DNA from: Erysipelotrichia bacterium
GTDB taxonomy: Bacteria > Bacillota_I > Bacilli_A > Erysipelotrichales > Erysipelotrichaceae
Reading direction: 5' to 3'
Assembly: GCA_009916335.1 (NCBI GenBank)
Contig: SAAR01000172.1
Span: forward strand, 1-7,328
Length of the DNA stretch: 7,328 bases
Positions within the stretch are counted from its first letter, which is position 1. Every line of letters begins with the position of its first letter. The translations under genes and the position numbers were made by a program. The notes under the pieces were generated by a model, which had not been told where the DNA came from, ran no database searches, and saw only the letters and a list, made by a program, of their open reading frames with translations. Shown in pieces: positions 1-5,994 of this stretch.

Positions 1-237
1 ACCTAAATAAAAGATACTAGTCATAGTGGAAAATAGAAAACTTAACAAGATGGTCGCAACACTTAATGTAATACCCATTCGCATACCATATTTCACAGTA
101 TAGATAACAATCAAAACACTAAGTAAAAACATCATCAATTCAAATGTCCCTGCAAATTGGCGATTAATGATGAGAATTGCCCCCATCATTGCAAGCATCA
201 TTGCTCCTTCACTAATGGCTCTAGTCTTTGACTTCAT
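1..237 (-). CDS. YybS-like (DUF2232) membrane protein, N-terminal part, cut by window edge
   Basis: An open frame runs leftward from ATG at 235-237 to the window edge without a stop, giving the first 79 residues. I translated it by hand: it begins MKSKTRAISEGAMMLAMMGA and continues as three very hydrophobic stretches, about residues 9-25, 32-48 and 54-77. An 'SEGA' motif precedes the first of these, and a short 'VKYGMRMG' loop lies between the second and third. This pattern resembles the start of Bacillus YybS-type proteins (DUF2232, polytopic, function poorly known). The context supports that reading: in Bacillus, yybS-gdpP-rplI-dnaC lies close to rpsF-ssbA-rpsR, and that ribosomal operon is nearby on the same strand here. 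An AGAGGTTG ribosome-binding site lies just upstream of the start. Other polytopic families, such as the S component of an ECF transporter, are not excluded because the C-terminal part is missing. Confidence 0.68.
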   Translation of the reverse strand, partial: MKSKTRAISEGAMMLAMMGAILIINRQFAGTFELMMFLLSVLIVIYTVKYGMRMGITLSVATILLSFLFSTMTSIFYLG

Positions 238-300
238 GCTCAACCTCTTTTTCTTATATAAATATACATACTATATAATAACAATTTTTTTCGCTAAAAG
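238..300 (-). promoter_or_regulatory. possible weak promoter and ribosome-binding site of the YybS-like gene
   Basis: On the minus strand a TATAGT (270-275) could serve as a -10 element, with a poor -35 match TTTAGC 17 bases upstream. An AGAGGTTG purine block (243-250) precedes the ATG at 237. The stretch is so AT-rich that chance -10 matches are expected, so only the ribosome-binding site is reasonably supported. A hairpin of about 8 bp (297-304 with 317-325) lies just upstream; it has no T-tract and no assigned role. Confidence 0.3.
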
Positions 301-352
301 GAAGTTTTAAACACAGCTTTCCTTTGAATATTAGAATAGACATTTCATTTTT

Positions 353-414
353 TTTAATAAAAACCCATCTCAATAGATACACTTTTATTTGTTTCGTATG
401 TCTATTTTGATGGG
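353..414 (-). terminator. rho-independent terminator downstream of the aminopeptidase gene
   Basis: A long imperfect inverted repeat pairs 364-380 with 396-414. CCCATC pairs with GATGGG, then AATAGA pairs with TCTATT, then TAC pairs with GTA, with small internal mismatches and a 15-base loop. Read on the minus strand, the stem is followed by TTTTTATT, as expected for intrinsic termination of the aminopeptidase transcript that ends at 498. On the plus strand nothing T-rich follows, so termination is expected only leftward. It separates the aminopeptidase from the YybS-like gene, implying separate transcription units. Confidence 0.62.
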
Positions 415-497
415 ATTGTATGATCTCTAATTGAAATTTACGCTCACTTTTACACTAAAAGAGCAAACTTTTCACTAGGTTGATGACCTTTCTATCT

Positions 498-1814
498 TTA
501 CTTGATTTCGACACTACTGCTATCATCAATAATAATCTGTGTACTGTAATACATCGTTAGTGCCTCTACTAAATAAGCTAAATCTTTACTACCTGCACTC
601 TCATAAGAAGAATGCATTGCTAATTGTGCTAAACCAACATCTACACAATGCAAGGACACATGGGCATTACTTAAATTCCCTAGCGTTGACCCTCCTGCTA
701 CATCACTACGATTTGCATAATGTTGCACAGGGACTTGTGCTTTTTCACAAATCATGGCAAATACAGAAGTGCTGAATGCATCACTTGTATATTTTTGATT
801 GGCATTATGTTTAATTACGACTCCTCGATTCATCAATGTATAGTTTTCCACATCGTATTTCTCAGGGTGATTTGGGTGCAAGGCATGTGCATTATCGCAA
901 GAAACCATAAAACTTTTGGCAATCGCACAATGATAATCTTCCTCATCATAGCCTAATGACGCATTAATTCTTGTTAGCACATCATAAAGCAAAGTAGAAT
1001 CTGCCCCTTGTTTTGTTAAAGAACCAACTTCTTCATTATCAAAACAAGCGGCTACTTGTATTCCTGTTTTCCCTTCACTTTTTAATAATGCTTGAAACGA
1101 TGCATATGCACACTGCAAATCATCTAGCTTACACGCTGAAATAAATTCATCTTTATACCCCCATATCGTTGGTTTTTCACGATTGTATAAAAATAAATCT
1201 TTCCCACAAACTTGTGTTGGCTCAACATTTAAAACTTCTGCAATCATTGTATCAAAACTACCTTTATCTAAATTGCCACAACTAAACAACGGTAACATAT
1301 CTACCTGTACATTATAATTAAAACCATTATTCAATGTACGCTCCATATGGATTGGCATATTCGGAATGATCAATAAATCCTTATCCACATGAAATAAACG
1401 TGATTGTATTTTCCCATCTTCTTTAATAAGCACTCTTCCTGCTAATGACAATGGTCGATCTAACCATGTAGAACAAATCATTCCCCCATATCCTTCTACG
1501 TTTAACTGTAAATATCCACCTTTCCCACTCAATTCAGCTTTTTCTTTTACTTTAAAGGTAGGTGAATCACTATGTGAAGATGCAATCTGATAATGGTAAC
1601 CACTTAAATCTTTAGCGATATGAAACGCAATGATACTTGAATCATTTCTCGTAACATAATACTTTCCACCTTTTTTAAGTTCCCATTTTTCCTTTTCTTT
1701 TAACTTTACATACCCCTGTTTTTCAATGATGCTCACTAGATTCACAACAGCATGAAAACAACTAGGACTTTGTTCAATAAATTGCATAAACGCATGATTG
1801 ATTATTGTATCCAT
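498..1814 (-). CDS. M18 family zinc aminopeptidase
   Basis: This is a cytosolic metallo-aminopeptidase that removes N-terminal residues from peptides; characterised M18 members (DNPEP, yeast Ape1, bacterial ApeB) often prefer acidic residues. The expected dinuclear-zinc motifs appear in order (438-residue numbering): SSHSDSP with H81 and D83; LDDL with D231; FDNEEVGS with E261 (catalytic base) and E262; SCDNAHALHPNH with D307; and C-terminal VDVGLAQLAMHS with H401. The length is close to the usual bacterial M18 size of about 430 residues, and the gene looks intact. There is no signal peptide. I chose ATG at 1812-1814, five bases after a GGAGG. An in-frame ATG at 1826 adds four residues but overlaps that Shine-Dalgarno. 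The gene is transcribed divergently from the EAL protein gene, with its own likely -10 element and terminator. Substrate specificity cannot be read from the sequence. The last eight or so residues form a polar tail. Confidence 0.95.
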   Translation of the reverse strand: MDTIINHAFMQFIEQSPSCFHAVVNLVSIIEKQGYVKLKEKEKWELKKGGKYYVTRNDSSIIAFHIAKDLSGYHYQIASSHSDSPTFKVKEKAELSGKGGYLQLNVEGYGGMICSTWLDRPLSLAGRVLIKEDGKIQSRLFHVDKDLLIIPNMPIHMERTLNNGFNYNVQVDMLPLFSCGNLDKGSFDTMIAEVLNVEPTQVCGKDLFLYNREKPTIWGYKDEFISACKLDDLQCAYASFQALLKSEGKTGIQVAACFDNEEVGSLTKQGADSTLLYDVLTRINASLGYDEEDYHCAIAKSFMVSCDNAHALHPNHPEKYDVENYTLMNRGVVIKHNANQKYTSDAFSTSVFAMICEKAQVPVQHYANRSDVAGGSTLGNLSNAHVSLHCVDVGLAQLAMHSSYESAGSKDLAYLVEALTMYYSTQIIIDDSSSVEIK

Positions 1815-1819
1815 AAAAA

Positions 1820-1824
1820 CCTCC
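1820..1824 (-). promoter_or_regulatory. Shine-Dalgarno that decides the aminopeptidase start
   Basis: GGAGG on the minus strand lies five bases before the ATG at 1814. The alternative ATG at 1824-1826 shares base 1824 with this site and so cannot be served by it. This favours a 438-residue product over 442. Confidence 0.82.
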
Positions 1825-1839
1825 ATCTATTCTTTTTTT

Positions 1840-1845
1840 ATTATA
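1840..1845 (-). promoter_or_regulatory. -10 element of the aminopeptidase promoter
   Basis: A perfect TATAAT on the minus strand would place the transcription start near 1833, giving a leader of about 20 bases that contains the GGAGG site. No good -35 hexamer lies 16-18 bases upstream. A perfect TTGACA occurs on the same strand at 1904-1909, but it is too far away for this -10 and has no convincing -10 of its own. The -10 is likely; the rest of the promoter is uncertain. Confidence 0.5.
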
Positions 1846-1965
1846 CTCTATTACTACAGAAAATTCATTCTTTTCACATTTGCTTGTATCTATCAATTTA
1901 CGATGTCAAAACTGGTAATAAATGATAAATAAGGCATTTAAAGCAAATAATGATAAGAAAAGATA

Positions 1966-1994
1966 TTGCCTTTCAAATTAGAAAGTTATAAAAT
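1966..1994 (+). promoter_or_regulatory. candidate promoter for the EAL phosphodiesterase gene
   Basis: TTGCCT at 1966-1971 (four of six matches to TTGACA) and TAAAAT at 1989-1994 (five of six to TATAAT) are separated by 17 bases. Transcription would start near 2001, leaving a leader of about 134 bases that includes the palindrome at 2080-2098. No better pair was found closer to the start codon, but in DNA this AT-rich the call is tentative. Confidence 0.4.
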
Positions 1995-2079
1995 AAAAAT
2001 GTACATAGGGGATAAACACAGCAATTTAAACAACAGATGAGATAATTTAAAACAAAACATAACCATTAAAGTATCTTAT

Positions 2080-2098
2080 ACTTATACAGTGTATATGT
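2080..2098. promoter_or_regulatory. palindrome, possible operator upstream of the EAL gene
   Basis: The core TATACA-G-TGTATA (2083-2095) is a perfect 13-base palindrome around one central base. Extended to 19 bases (ACTTATACAGTGTATATGT), it pairs at eight of nine positions. It lies 37-55 bases before the ATG at 2135. The symmetry and size fit a dimeric repressor or activator site. The TACA/TGTA half-sites recall BlaI/CopY-type operators, but those have a two-base spacer rather than one. If transcribed it could also fold as a short hairpin. Confidence 0.4.
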
Positions 2099-2134
2099 AA
2101 TTTTATCGTACAATTTATTAAAAAGGGGTAGACA

Positions 2135-4402
2135 ATGAAACAGTTAGCAATGAAGCTTAAAAAGATAAAAAAGGGAATTTTAATCATGTCAGTAATCCTA
2201 GTGGTGATTATTAGCCTTTGTTTATACATGAGTAATCTAGGAAAACGTATTGTTAATCATTCTATTGATCTTTATTTAGCAGAAATTTCCAAACAAACTT
2301 CTTTAAACGTAACACTAAAAGTAAGTGCAAATATGGATAACCTCTATCGTTTTAAAGAGGCTCTCCCTTATCTTGAAAGTAAAGAATATTCCTCTTATGC
2401 GAATAGCATAATGGTAGGCAGTGCTTTTACTTGGATTGGTGTTGTTTCCAACGTAGATGGAAATATCGTTGATGACAATGGTGAATTTAATTTCAATGGC
2501 TATGATGTCATAATTGATGCAATCAATGGCAAACAAGGAATTAGTAAACAATTAGTAAGTAGTGATAAACATGGACAAGGTATTTTCTATGCGATTCCTT
2601 ATGACGATAACGAAGTAAAAAAAGCCGTTGTTGGTTGGGTTAGCGTCAATACGATGAAGTTACTATTGAATACGGATTCCTTTGAAGGTTATGGGTATTC
2701 CCACATCATCGCTAACAACGGTGATTTCATTTTACATTCTAAAAATAAAAATGCCATTATTGACGAGGATAACTTCTTTTCCTTTTTTGAAAACAATTCA
2801 CTGATTAGCGATTCACAAACCATTGTGGATATCAAGAAAGATTTAAAAAAGCATAAAAACGGTTCTTTTGAATATGACATTGATGGGGAAAAGAGAACGA
2901 TGCTATATACATACATTCCTGAATGCGATTGGTACTTGTTAACTGTTGTTATCAACCAAAACTATACATCAGAAATTAGCTCATTTATTACCATCAGTAT
3001 TGTTGCAGTGGCAACCATAACCATCTTCTTATTATTGATGATTACAATTGTTGCTATCAACTCTTTGACTCGTAAGAAGAACAAGGAAATCGAATATTTA
3101 GCTTTTGTTGATCCTGTGAGTGAAGGATACAGCCTTGCTCGTTTTGATTTAGAATTAGACAAACTTTTACACCATACTCCATTTGTCCCTTTTGCCTTTA
3201 TCTCTTTAGATATTAAAAACTTTAAATTAGTCAATGACTTCTATGGCAATGAAGATGGAAATAAAGTATTAAAATATGTGTATGAATGTATTAATAACAA
3301 TCTAAAAGAAGGGGAATTTGTTTCAAGAATCGCTGCTGATAACTTTAATATTGTGATGCAGGAAATGAATCCTAATATAATTAATGAACGTTTACAAAGG
3401 ATTGCACAAGCAATCAATACTTTCAACTTTAATAAAACAACCCCTTATTTCCTTGCCATCGTCTGTGGTACTTACTTTGTACAAACAAAGGAAAATATCT
3501 TTACGTTGCGGGATCGTTCTAATATGACAAGGAAAAACATCATCGCAAATAAACAACATCTATGCTCGAACGCATTCTATTCAGATCAAGAAAGAATAAG
3601 TATCGTTAATGAAAAAGAAATTGAAAACGTGATGGAGCAGGCACTCAAAAACAAAGAGTTCGTTGTTTATTTACAACCTAAAGTAAATTTGAAAAATGGT
3701 AAGATTGATGGTGCTGAAGCCCTTGTTAGATGGCAACATACAAAAAGAGGATTGCTATATCCAAATGATTTTATTCCTATCTTTGAGAAAAACGGTTTTA
3801 TCATTGCCCTCGATTTATATGTCTTTGAAGAAGTTTGTAAACTTCTTAGAAATTGGATTGATACAGGAATTCAACCTGTTCGTATATCCGTTAACCTTTC
3901 TCGTAGTCATCTATGGCATAGTGATTTTTTAAAGGAATATAAACGTATACAAACACAATACAACATTCCTAGCAACTTGTTAGAAATCGAATTAACAGAA
4001 ACCATTGTATTTGAGAATCTAGCAACCCTTAAAAATATTATTAGCGAGATACATGAATTAGGGTTCTATTGTTCTATGGACGATTTTGGTAGTGGCTATT
4101 CTTCATTGAATGTTTTAAAAGAAGTTTCTGTCGATAGCTTAAAATTAGATCGTATTTTCTTTAATAAAGACAATGATGAAAAAAGTCAAAAGATTATTCA
4201 ATCTGTTATTGTATTAGCAGAAACATTAGGTATGGAAACTGTTGCAGAAGGAATTGAAAGTATGCAACAAGTAGAGATGCTGCAACAAATGGATTGTGAT
4301 TTAGTACAAGGATATGTCTTTGAAAAACCAATCCCAATGGAAGCATTTGAACACTTACTTGTAAGTGGTAAACAATTTATTAAAAAACAAGAAAATGATT
4401 AA
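2135..4402 (+). CDS. membrane Cache sensor with degenerate GGDEF and intact EAL domain: probable c-di-GMP phosphodiesterase
   Basis: This 755-residue protein probably hydrolyses cyclic di-GMP to pGpG at the inner face of the membrane in response to an extracellular signal. Domain order: basic N-terminus, TM1 (about 14-32), an extracellular region of roughly 245 residues with a Cache-like pattern (GYSHIIANNGDFILHS, and YIPECDWYLLTV before the membrane), TM2 (about 282-310), GGDEF (about 318-480), EAL (about 495-745). The GGDEF signature is AADNF (400-404), there is no RxxD inhibitory site, and DxD/GH/GD positions are altered (DIKNFK, GNEDGN). Diguanylate cyclase activity is therefore unlikely; GTP-binding regulation is possible. 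The EAL domain keeps Q514, EALVRW (E528), N587, E619 within ELTE, DDFGSGYSS (D649/D650), K670, D672, E705 and Q725, matching known phosphodiesterases. AAGGGG precedes the ATG by six bases. The gene stands alone, divergent from the aminopeptidase, with a strong terminator. The signal it senses is unknown. Confidence 0.92.
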   Translation: MKQLAMKLKKIKKGILIMSVILVVIISLCLYMSNLGKRIVNHSIDLYLAEISKQTSLNVTLKVSANMDNLYRFKEALPYLESKEYSSYANSIMVGSAFTWIGVVSNVDGNIVDDNGEFNFNGYDVIIDAINGKQGISKQLVSSDKHGQGIFYAIPYDDNEVKKAVVGWVSVNTMKLLLNTDSFEGYGYSHIIANNGDFILHSKNKNAIIDEDNFFSFFENNSLISDSQTIVDIKKDLKKHKNGSFEYDIDGEKRTMLYTYIPECDWYLLTVVINQNYTSEISSFITISIVAVATITIFLLLMITIVAINSLTRKKNKEIEYLAFVDPVSEGYSLARFDLELDKLLHHTPFVPFAFISLDIKNFKLVNDFYGNEDGNKVLKYVYECINNNLKEGEFVSRIAADNFNIVMQEMNPNIINERLQRIAQAINTFNFNKTTPYFLAIVCGTYFVQTKENIFTLRDRSNMTRKNIIANKQHLCSNAFYSDQERISIVNEKEIENVMEQALKNKEFVVYLQPKVNLKNGKIDGAEALVRWQHTKRGLLYPNDFIPIFEKNGFIIALDLYVFEEVCKLLRNWIDTGIQPVRISVNLSRSHLWHSDFLKEYKRIQTQYNIPSNLLEIELTETIVFENLATLKNIISEIHELGFYCSMDDFGSGYSSLNVLKEVSVDSLKLDRIFFNKDNDEKSQKIIQSVIVLAETLGMETVAEGIESMQQVEMLQQMDCDLVQGYVFEKPIPMEAFEHLLVSGKQFIKKQEND

Positions 4403-4445
4403 AGTTGTATCAAATGAACCTACAAAGCATCTAAAACATGTTATT

Positions 4446-4474
4446 AACCAGTCGTGATCGGCTGGTTTTCTTTT
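4446..4474 (+). terminator. rho-independent terminator of the EAL phosphodiesterase gene
   Basis: A 9-bp stem (AACCAGTCG with CGGCTGGTT, one T-G wobble) closes a TGAT tetraloop at 4455-4458 and is followed directly by TTCTTTT. It lies about 45 bases after the stop at 4402 on the plus strand. Confidence 0.88.
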
Positions 4475-4595
4475 ACTTGAAATATCTACTTCTCATTAAA
4501 TGGTTCATAAAAAACTTATCCTCTTGCTGATTGAGTAAGCATGCAATCATTCATATTCCCTATTTATATAAAAAAGTATTTTTAGTATCACATAT

Positions 4596-4624
4596 AAAAA
4601 GATACCACGATCATCATGGTATCT
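4596..4624 (-). terminator. rho-independent terminator of the rpsF-ssb-rpsR operon
   Basis: AGATACCA (4600-4607) pairs perfectly with TGGTATCT (4617-4624) around a nine-base loop. On the minus strand the stem runs into a T-tract (TTTTT from the A-run at 4596-4600). It lies about 30 bases past the rpsR stop and faces the plus-strand terminator at 4446-4474, so the two converging transcription units are insulated. Confidence 0.82.
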
Positions 4625-4655
4625 AATCTTCATACATTTTCTCTTTTTTATTAAA

Positions 4656-4886
4656 CTATTCTTCTACATAAGGTAATAAAGCCATTTGACGAGCACGCTT
4701 AATCGCTGTTGCTAACATTCTCTGGTATTTAGCTTTTGTACCTGTAACACGTCTAGGAATGATTTTTCCATTAGCTGAAATAAATCTTCTTAGTAATTCA
4801 ACATCTTTATAGTCGATGTATTCAATGTTATTTTTAGTAAAATAGCAAACTTTTTTTCTTCCGATACGTTGTTTTTTGTATGCCAT
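4656..4886 (-). CDS. rpsR: 30S ribosomal protein S18
   Basis: S18 binds 16S rRNA as a heterodimer with S6 on the platform of the 30S subunit. The 76-residue product has the family's usual length. The typical features are the basic N-terminus (KKQRIGRKK), then [20 protein letters not shown], then the strongly conserved block [18 protein letters not shown], followed by [21 protein letters not shown]. It has a single cysteine (C14), so no zinc-binding cysteine cluster is present. The ATG at 4884-4886 is preceded by AAAGGAGA at a six-base spacing. It is the last gene of the operon, 20 bases after ssb, and is followed by a terminator, so S6 and its partner S18 are co-transcribed with SSB between them. 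Confidence 0.98.
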   Translation of the reverse strand: MAYKKQRIGRKKVCYFTKNNIEYIDYKDVELLRRFISANGKIIPRRVTGTKAKYQRMLATAIKRARQMALLPYVEE

Positions 4887-4906
4887 TTGAATTCTCCTTT
4901 CATTTA

Positions 4907-5386
4907 TTAGAATGGTAAATCATCACTGGCGATATCTAAAGTATCTCCTGCGAATTCATTATCAAATGATGAGTTATTTGCATCTTGTGTATAACTACTA
5001 GGTTGACTAGTAGGCTGTGAATACGATGGCTGTTGTGGTTGGTATGATGGTTGCTGTCCTGAAGAAGCATTTCTGCTTTCTAAAAACTGAACAGAATCTG
5101 CCAACACTTCTGTTACATAAACACGTCTACCTTCTTTATCATCATAGTTTCTTGTTTGAATACGTCCTTCTACCCCAATTAACGCACCTTTATGTAAATA
5201 TTGTGCCATTAAGTCTGCGACTCTATTCCAAGCTACACAATTGATGAAATCTGCATCAGGTTGTCCTTCTTGTTTACTTCGACGATTGCATGCAATCGTA
5301 AAAGAAACAACCGAAGCACCATTTGGTGTTTTTCTTAATTCAATATCTTTGGTAATTCTACCAACTAATATTACTCGATTAATCAT
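4907..5386 (-). CDS. ssb: single-stranded DNA-binding protein
   Basis: SSB coats single-stranded DNA in replication, recombination and repair. The 159-residue product starts [18 protein letters not shown] and has a full OB-fold to about residue 105, including conserved F29 and the [17 protein letters not shown] and [12 protein letters not shown] segments. A disordered linker rich in Gln, Ser, Pro and Tyr follows (about 106-140) with QPSY at 112-115 and 119-122 and QPSSY at 128-132. An acidic tail ends in DDLPF (155-159), the conserved tip that recruits partner proteins, so this looks like the essential housekeeping SSB. GGAGGG (5395-5400) sits eight bases before the ATG and abuts the rpsF stop codon, with only 14 bases between the two genes, suggesting coupled expression. 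Confidence 0.98.
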   Translation of the reverse strand: MINRVILVGRITKDIELRKTPNGASVVSFTIACNRRSKQEGQPDADFINCVAWNRVADLMAQYLHKGALIGVEGRIQTRNYDDKEGRRVYVTEVLADSVQFLESRNASSGQQPSYQPQQPSYSQPTSQPSSYTQDANNSSFDNEFAGDTLDIASDDLPF

Positions 5387-5400
5387 ATAAGGTTCCCTCC

Positions 5401-5700
5401 TTATGCAGCTGCTTTTTCATCAGCTTTTACTACTAAGAAACGAATTACATTAGAGTTGATTCTTGCTAAACGATCAAATTCTGCAATTCCTTCGTTGTTA
5501 GCAGTTACGTTAATTACATAGTAGTAACCTTTAGTCATGTGGTTAATTTCATACGCGAACTCTTTGCATCCCCATTCGTCTACATTGTCGATGCTTCCAC
5601 CTGCATTTGTAATGATGTTGTGTAAACCTTCATTTAATTTTGCACGTGCATCATCTTCTAAAGATGCGTTCACGATGTACATGATTTCGTATTTTTTCAT
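5401..5700 (-). CDS. rpsF: 30S ribosomal protein S6
   Basis: S6 pairs with S18 on the platform of the small ribosomal subunit. With the start chosen here (ATG at 5698-5700) the product is 99 residues and begins MKKYEIMYIV, the classical S6 N-terminus (MRKYEIMYI in other bacteria). It continues with the expected WGCKEFAYEINHMTKGYYYVINV block and ends FDRLARINSNVIRFLVVK plus a short Ala-rich tail. An in-frame GTG at 5709 would add three residues but overlaps the Shine-Dalgarno AAGGAGG, which is ideally placed (eight bases) for the ATG. It is the first gene of rpsF-ssb-rpsR, with a recognisable promoter and a structured leader that could mediate autoregulation. Confidence 0.98.
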   Translation of the reverse strand: MKKYEIMYIVNASLEDDARAKLNEGLHNIITNAGGSIDNVDEWGCKEFAYEINHMTKGYYYVINVTANNEGIAEFDRLARINSNVIRFLVVKADEKAAA

Positions 5701-5708
5701 TCTGTACA

Positions 5709-5715
5709 CCTCCTT
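5709..5715 (-). promoter_or_regulatory. Shine-Dalgarno that decides the rpsF start
   Basis: AAGGAGG lies eight bases before the ATG at 5700. The final G of this motif is the first base of the alternative GTG (5707-5709), which therefore cannot use it. This supports the shorter, family-typical S6 N-terminus. Confidence 0.87.
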
Positions 5716-5726
5716 CTGGTCTTTGG

Positions 5727-5770
5727 CCTTTTAGTTACCTAAAAAGCAAGGAGTAATTTTATATTTACTC
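5727..5770 (-). promoter_or_regulatory. structured 5' leader of rpsF (two hairpins), possible S6:S18 autoregulatory element
   Basis: In transcript order, the first hairpin pairs GAGUAA with UUACUC (5765-5770 with 5751-5756) around an eight-base loop, right at the predicted transcript start. The second pairs CUUUUUAG (5739-5746) with CUAAAAGG (5727-5734), one G-U pair, around a GUAA loop of the GNRA class. The second stem ends 11 bases before the Shine-Dalgarno. Bacterial rpsF leaders often bind S6:S18 as feedback control, through a motif with a CCG triplet in a bulge. No CCG is present between the promoter and the start codon here, so this would be a divergent form or another kind of leader. 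Pairing was done by eye. Confidence 0.42.
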
Positions 5771-5778
5771 GCTAATTT

Positions 5779-5806
5779 ATTTTATCATAAAACGTCTAAA
5801 TGTAAA
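5779..5806 (-). promoter_or_regulatory. promoter of the rpsF-ssb-rpsR operon
   Basis: On the minus strand TTTACA (5801-5806; five of six to TTGACA) and TAAAAT (5779-5784; five of six to TATAAT) are separated by 16 bases. A TGA directly before the -10 makes it an extended -10 (TGnTAAAAT). The transcript would start near 5772, giving a leader of about 70 bases. The position suits the single operon downstream. Confidence 0.72.
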
Positions 5807-5830
5807 GTAATTTTTAATTTATTTCACAAG

Positions 5831-5890
5831 TCCTCTCTTCCTCTTCTCTTATCCATTGTTTGCCATAAATTATGGTTTCATCAATGAAAC
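5831..5890. repeat. pyrimidine tract and two adjacent palindromes upstream of the rpsF promoter
   Basis: Positions 5831-5850 are 20 consecutive pyrimidines on the plus strand. Next comes CCATAA-A-TTATGG (5863-5875), a perfect palindrome around one base. GTTTCAT-CA-ATGAAAC (5875-5890) follows and shares base 5875. A further pair, TTGTTT (5856-5861) with AAACAA (5887-5892), could enclose the first palindrome at the expense of the second. Neither stem runs into a T-tract, so these are not obvious terminators. No coding sequence is supported here. Confidence 0.5.
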
Positions 5891-5958
5891 AAAAGGACTT
5901 CTTTTCTTTAAACCAATTAACAATTTCATCTTTTTATGCTCATTCACACCATATTAAA

Positions 5959-5989
5959 TGAACAAAACGAGAGGTCTACCCCCTCGTTT
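5959..5989 (-). terminator. rho-independent terminator of murA
   Basis: AAACGAG (5965-5971) pairs with CTCGTTT (5983-5989), with a further GG/CC across one mismatch. On the minus strand the stem is followed by a modest T-rich run (TGTTCATTT). It begins six bases after the murA stop codon at 5995, so murA is expected to end here rather than read through into rpsF. The T-tract is interrupted, so efficiency is uncertain. Confidence 0.65.
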
Positions 5990-5994
5990 ATCCA

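Larger units (their letters stand above)
1815..2134. other. divergent intergenic region between aminopeptidase and EAL protein genes
   Basis: This stretch of about 320 bases is very AT-rich and holds no gene I can support. Its left end carries the aminopeptidase -10 and Shine-Dalgarno (minus strand). The middle holds an inverted repeat of AAGGCA (1931-1936) with TGCCTT (1967-1972) and a small hairpin CTTTC/GAAAG (1970-1985). A plausible plus-strand promoter (1966-1994) overlaps both. The right part has the palindrome at 2080-2098 and the EAL gene's Shine-Dalgarno, AAGGGG at 2123-2128, six bases before the ATG. A 60-codon minus-strand frame crossing 2047-2229 lacks a ribosome-binding site and overlaps the EAL gene, so it was discarded. 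No c-di-GMP riboswitch is visible. Confidence 0.6.

Noticed and set aside
442..464. Hairpin GCTC..TTTTA-CAC-TAAAA-GAGC after the aminopeptidase
   Set aside because: It pairs with a two-base bulge but has no T-tract on either strand. The better terminator is at 364-414, so this may be chance structure in AT-rich DNA.
1904..1909. Perfect TTGACA on the minus strand as a -35 for the aminopeptidase
   Set aside because: No acceptable -10 lies 16-18 bases downstream, and the TATAAT at 1840-1845 is much too far away.
2000..2134. Possible c-di-GMP riboswitch upstream of the EAL gene
   Set aside because: None of the conserved GEMM-I or GEMM-II sequence blocks is present; the leader is AT-rich with only the palindrome as structure.
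2047..2229. 60-codon minus-strand frame spanning the EAL gene start
   Set aside because: It overlaps the TM1-coding region of the EAL protein and its upstream signals. Its hydrophobic, Ile/Phe-rich translation mirrors the opposite strand, and no ribosome-binding site precedes it.
5537..5734. 65-codon plus-strand frame antisense to rpsF
   Set aside because: It is fully explained by the rpsF coding sequence and its leader on the other strand.
5888..5947. 19-codon minus-strand frame (MKLLIGLKKR...)
   Set aside because: It has no Shine-Dalgarno and no recognisable features, and it is short enough to arise by chance between murA and rpsF.
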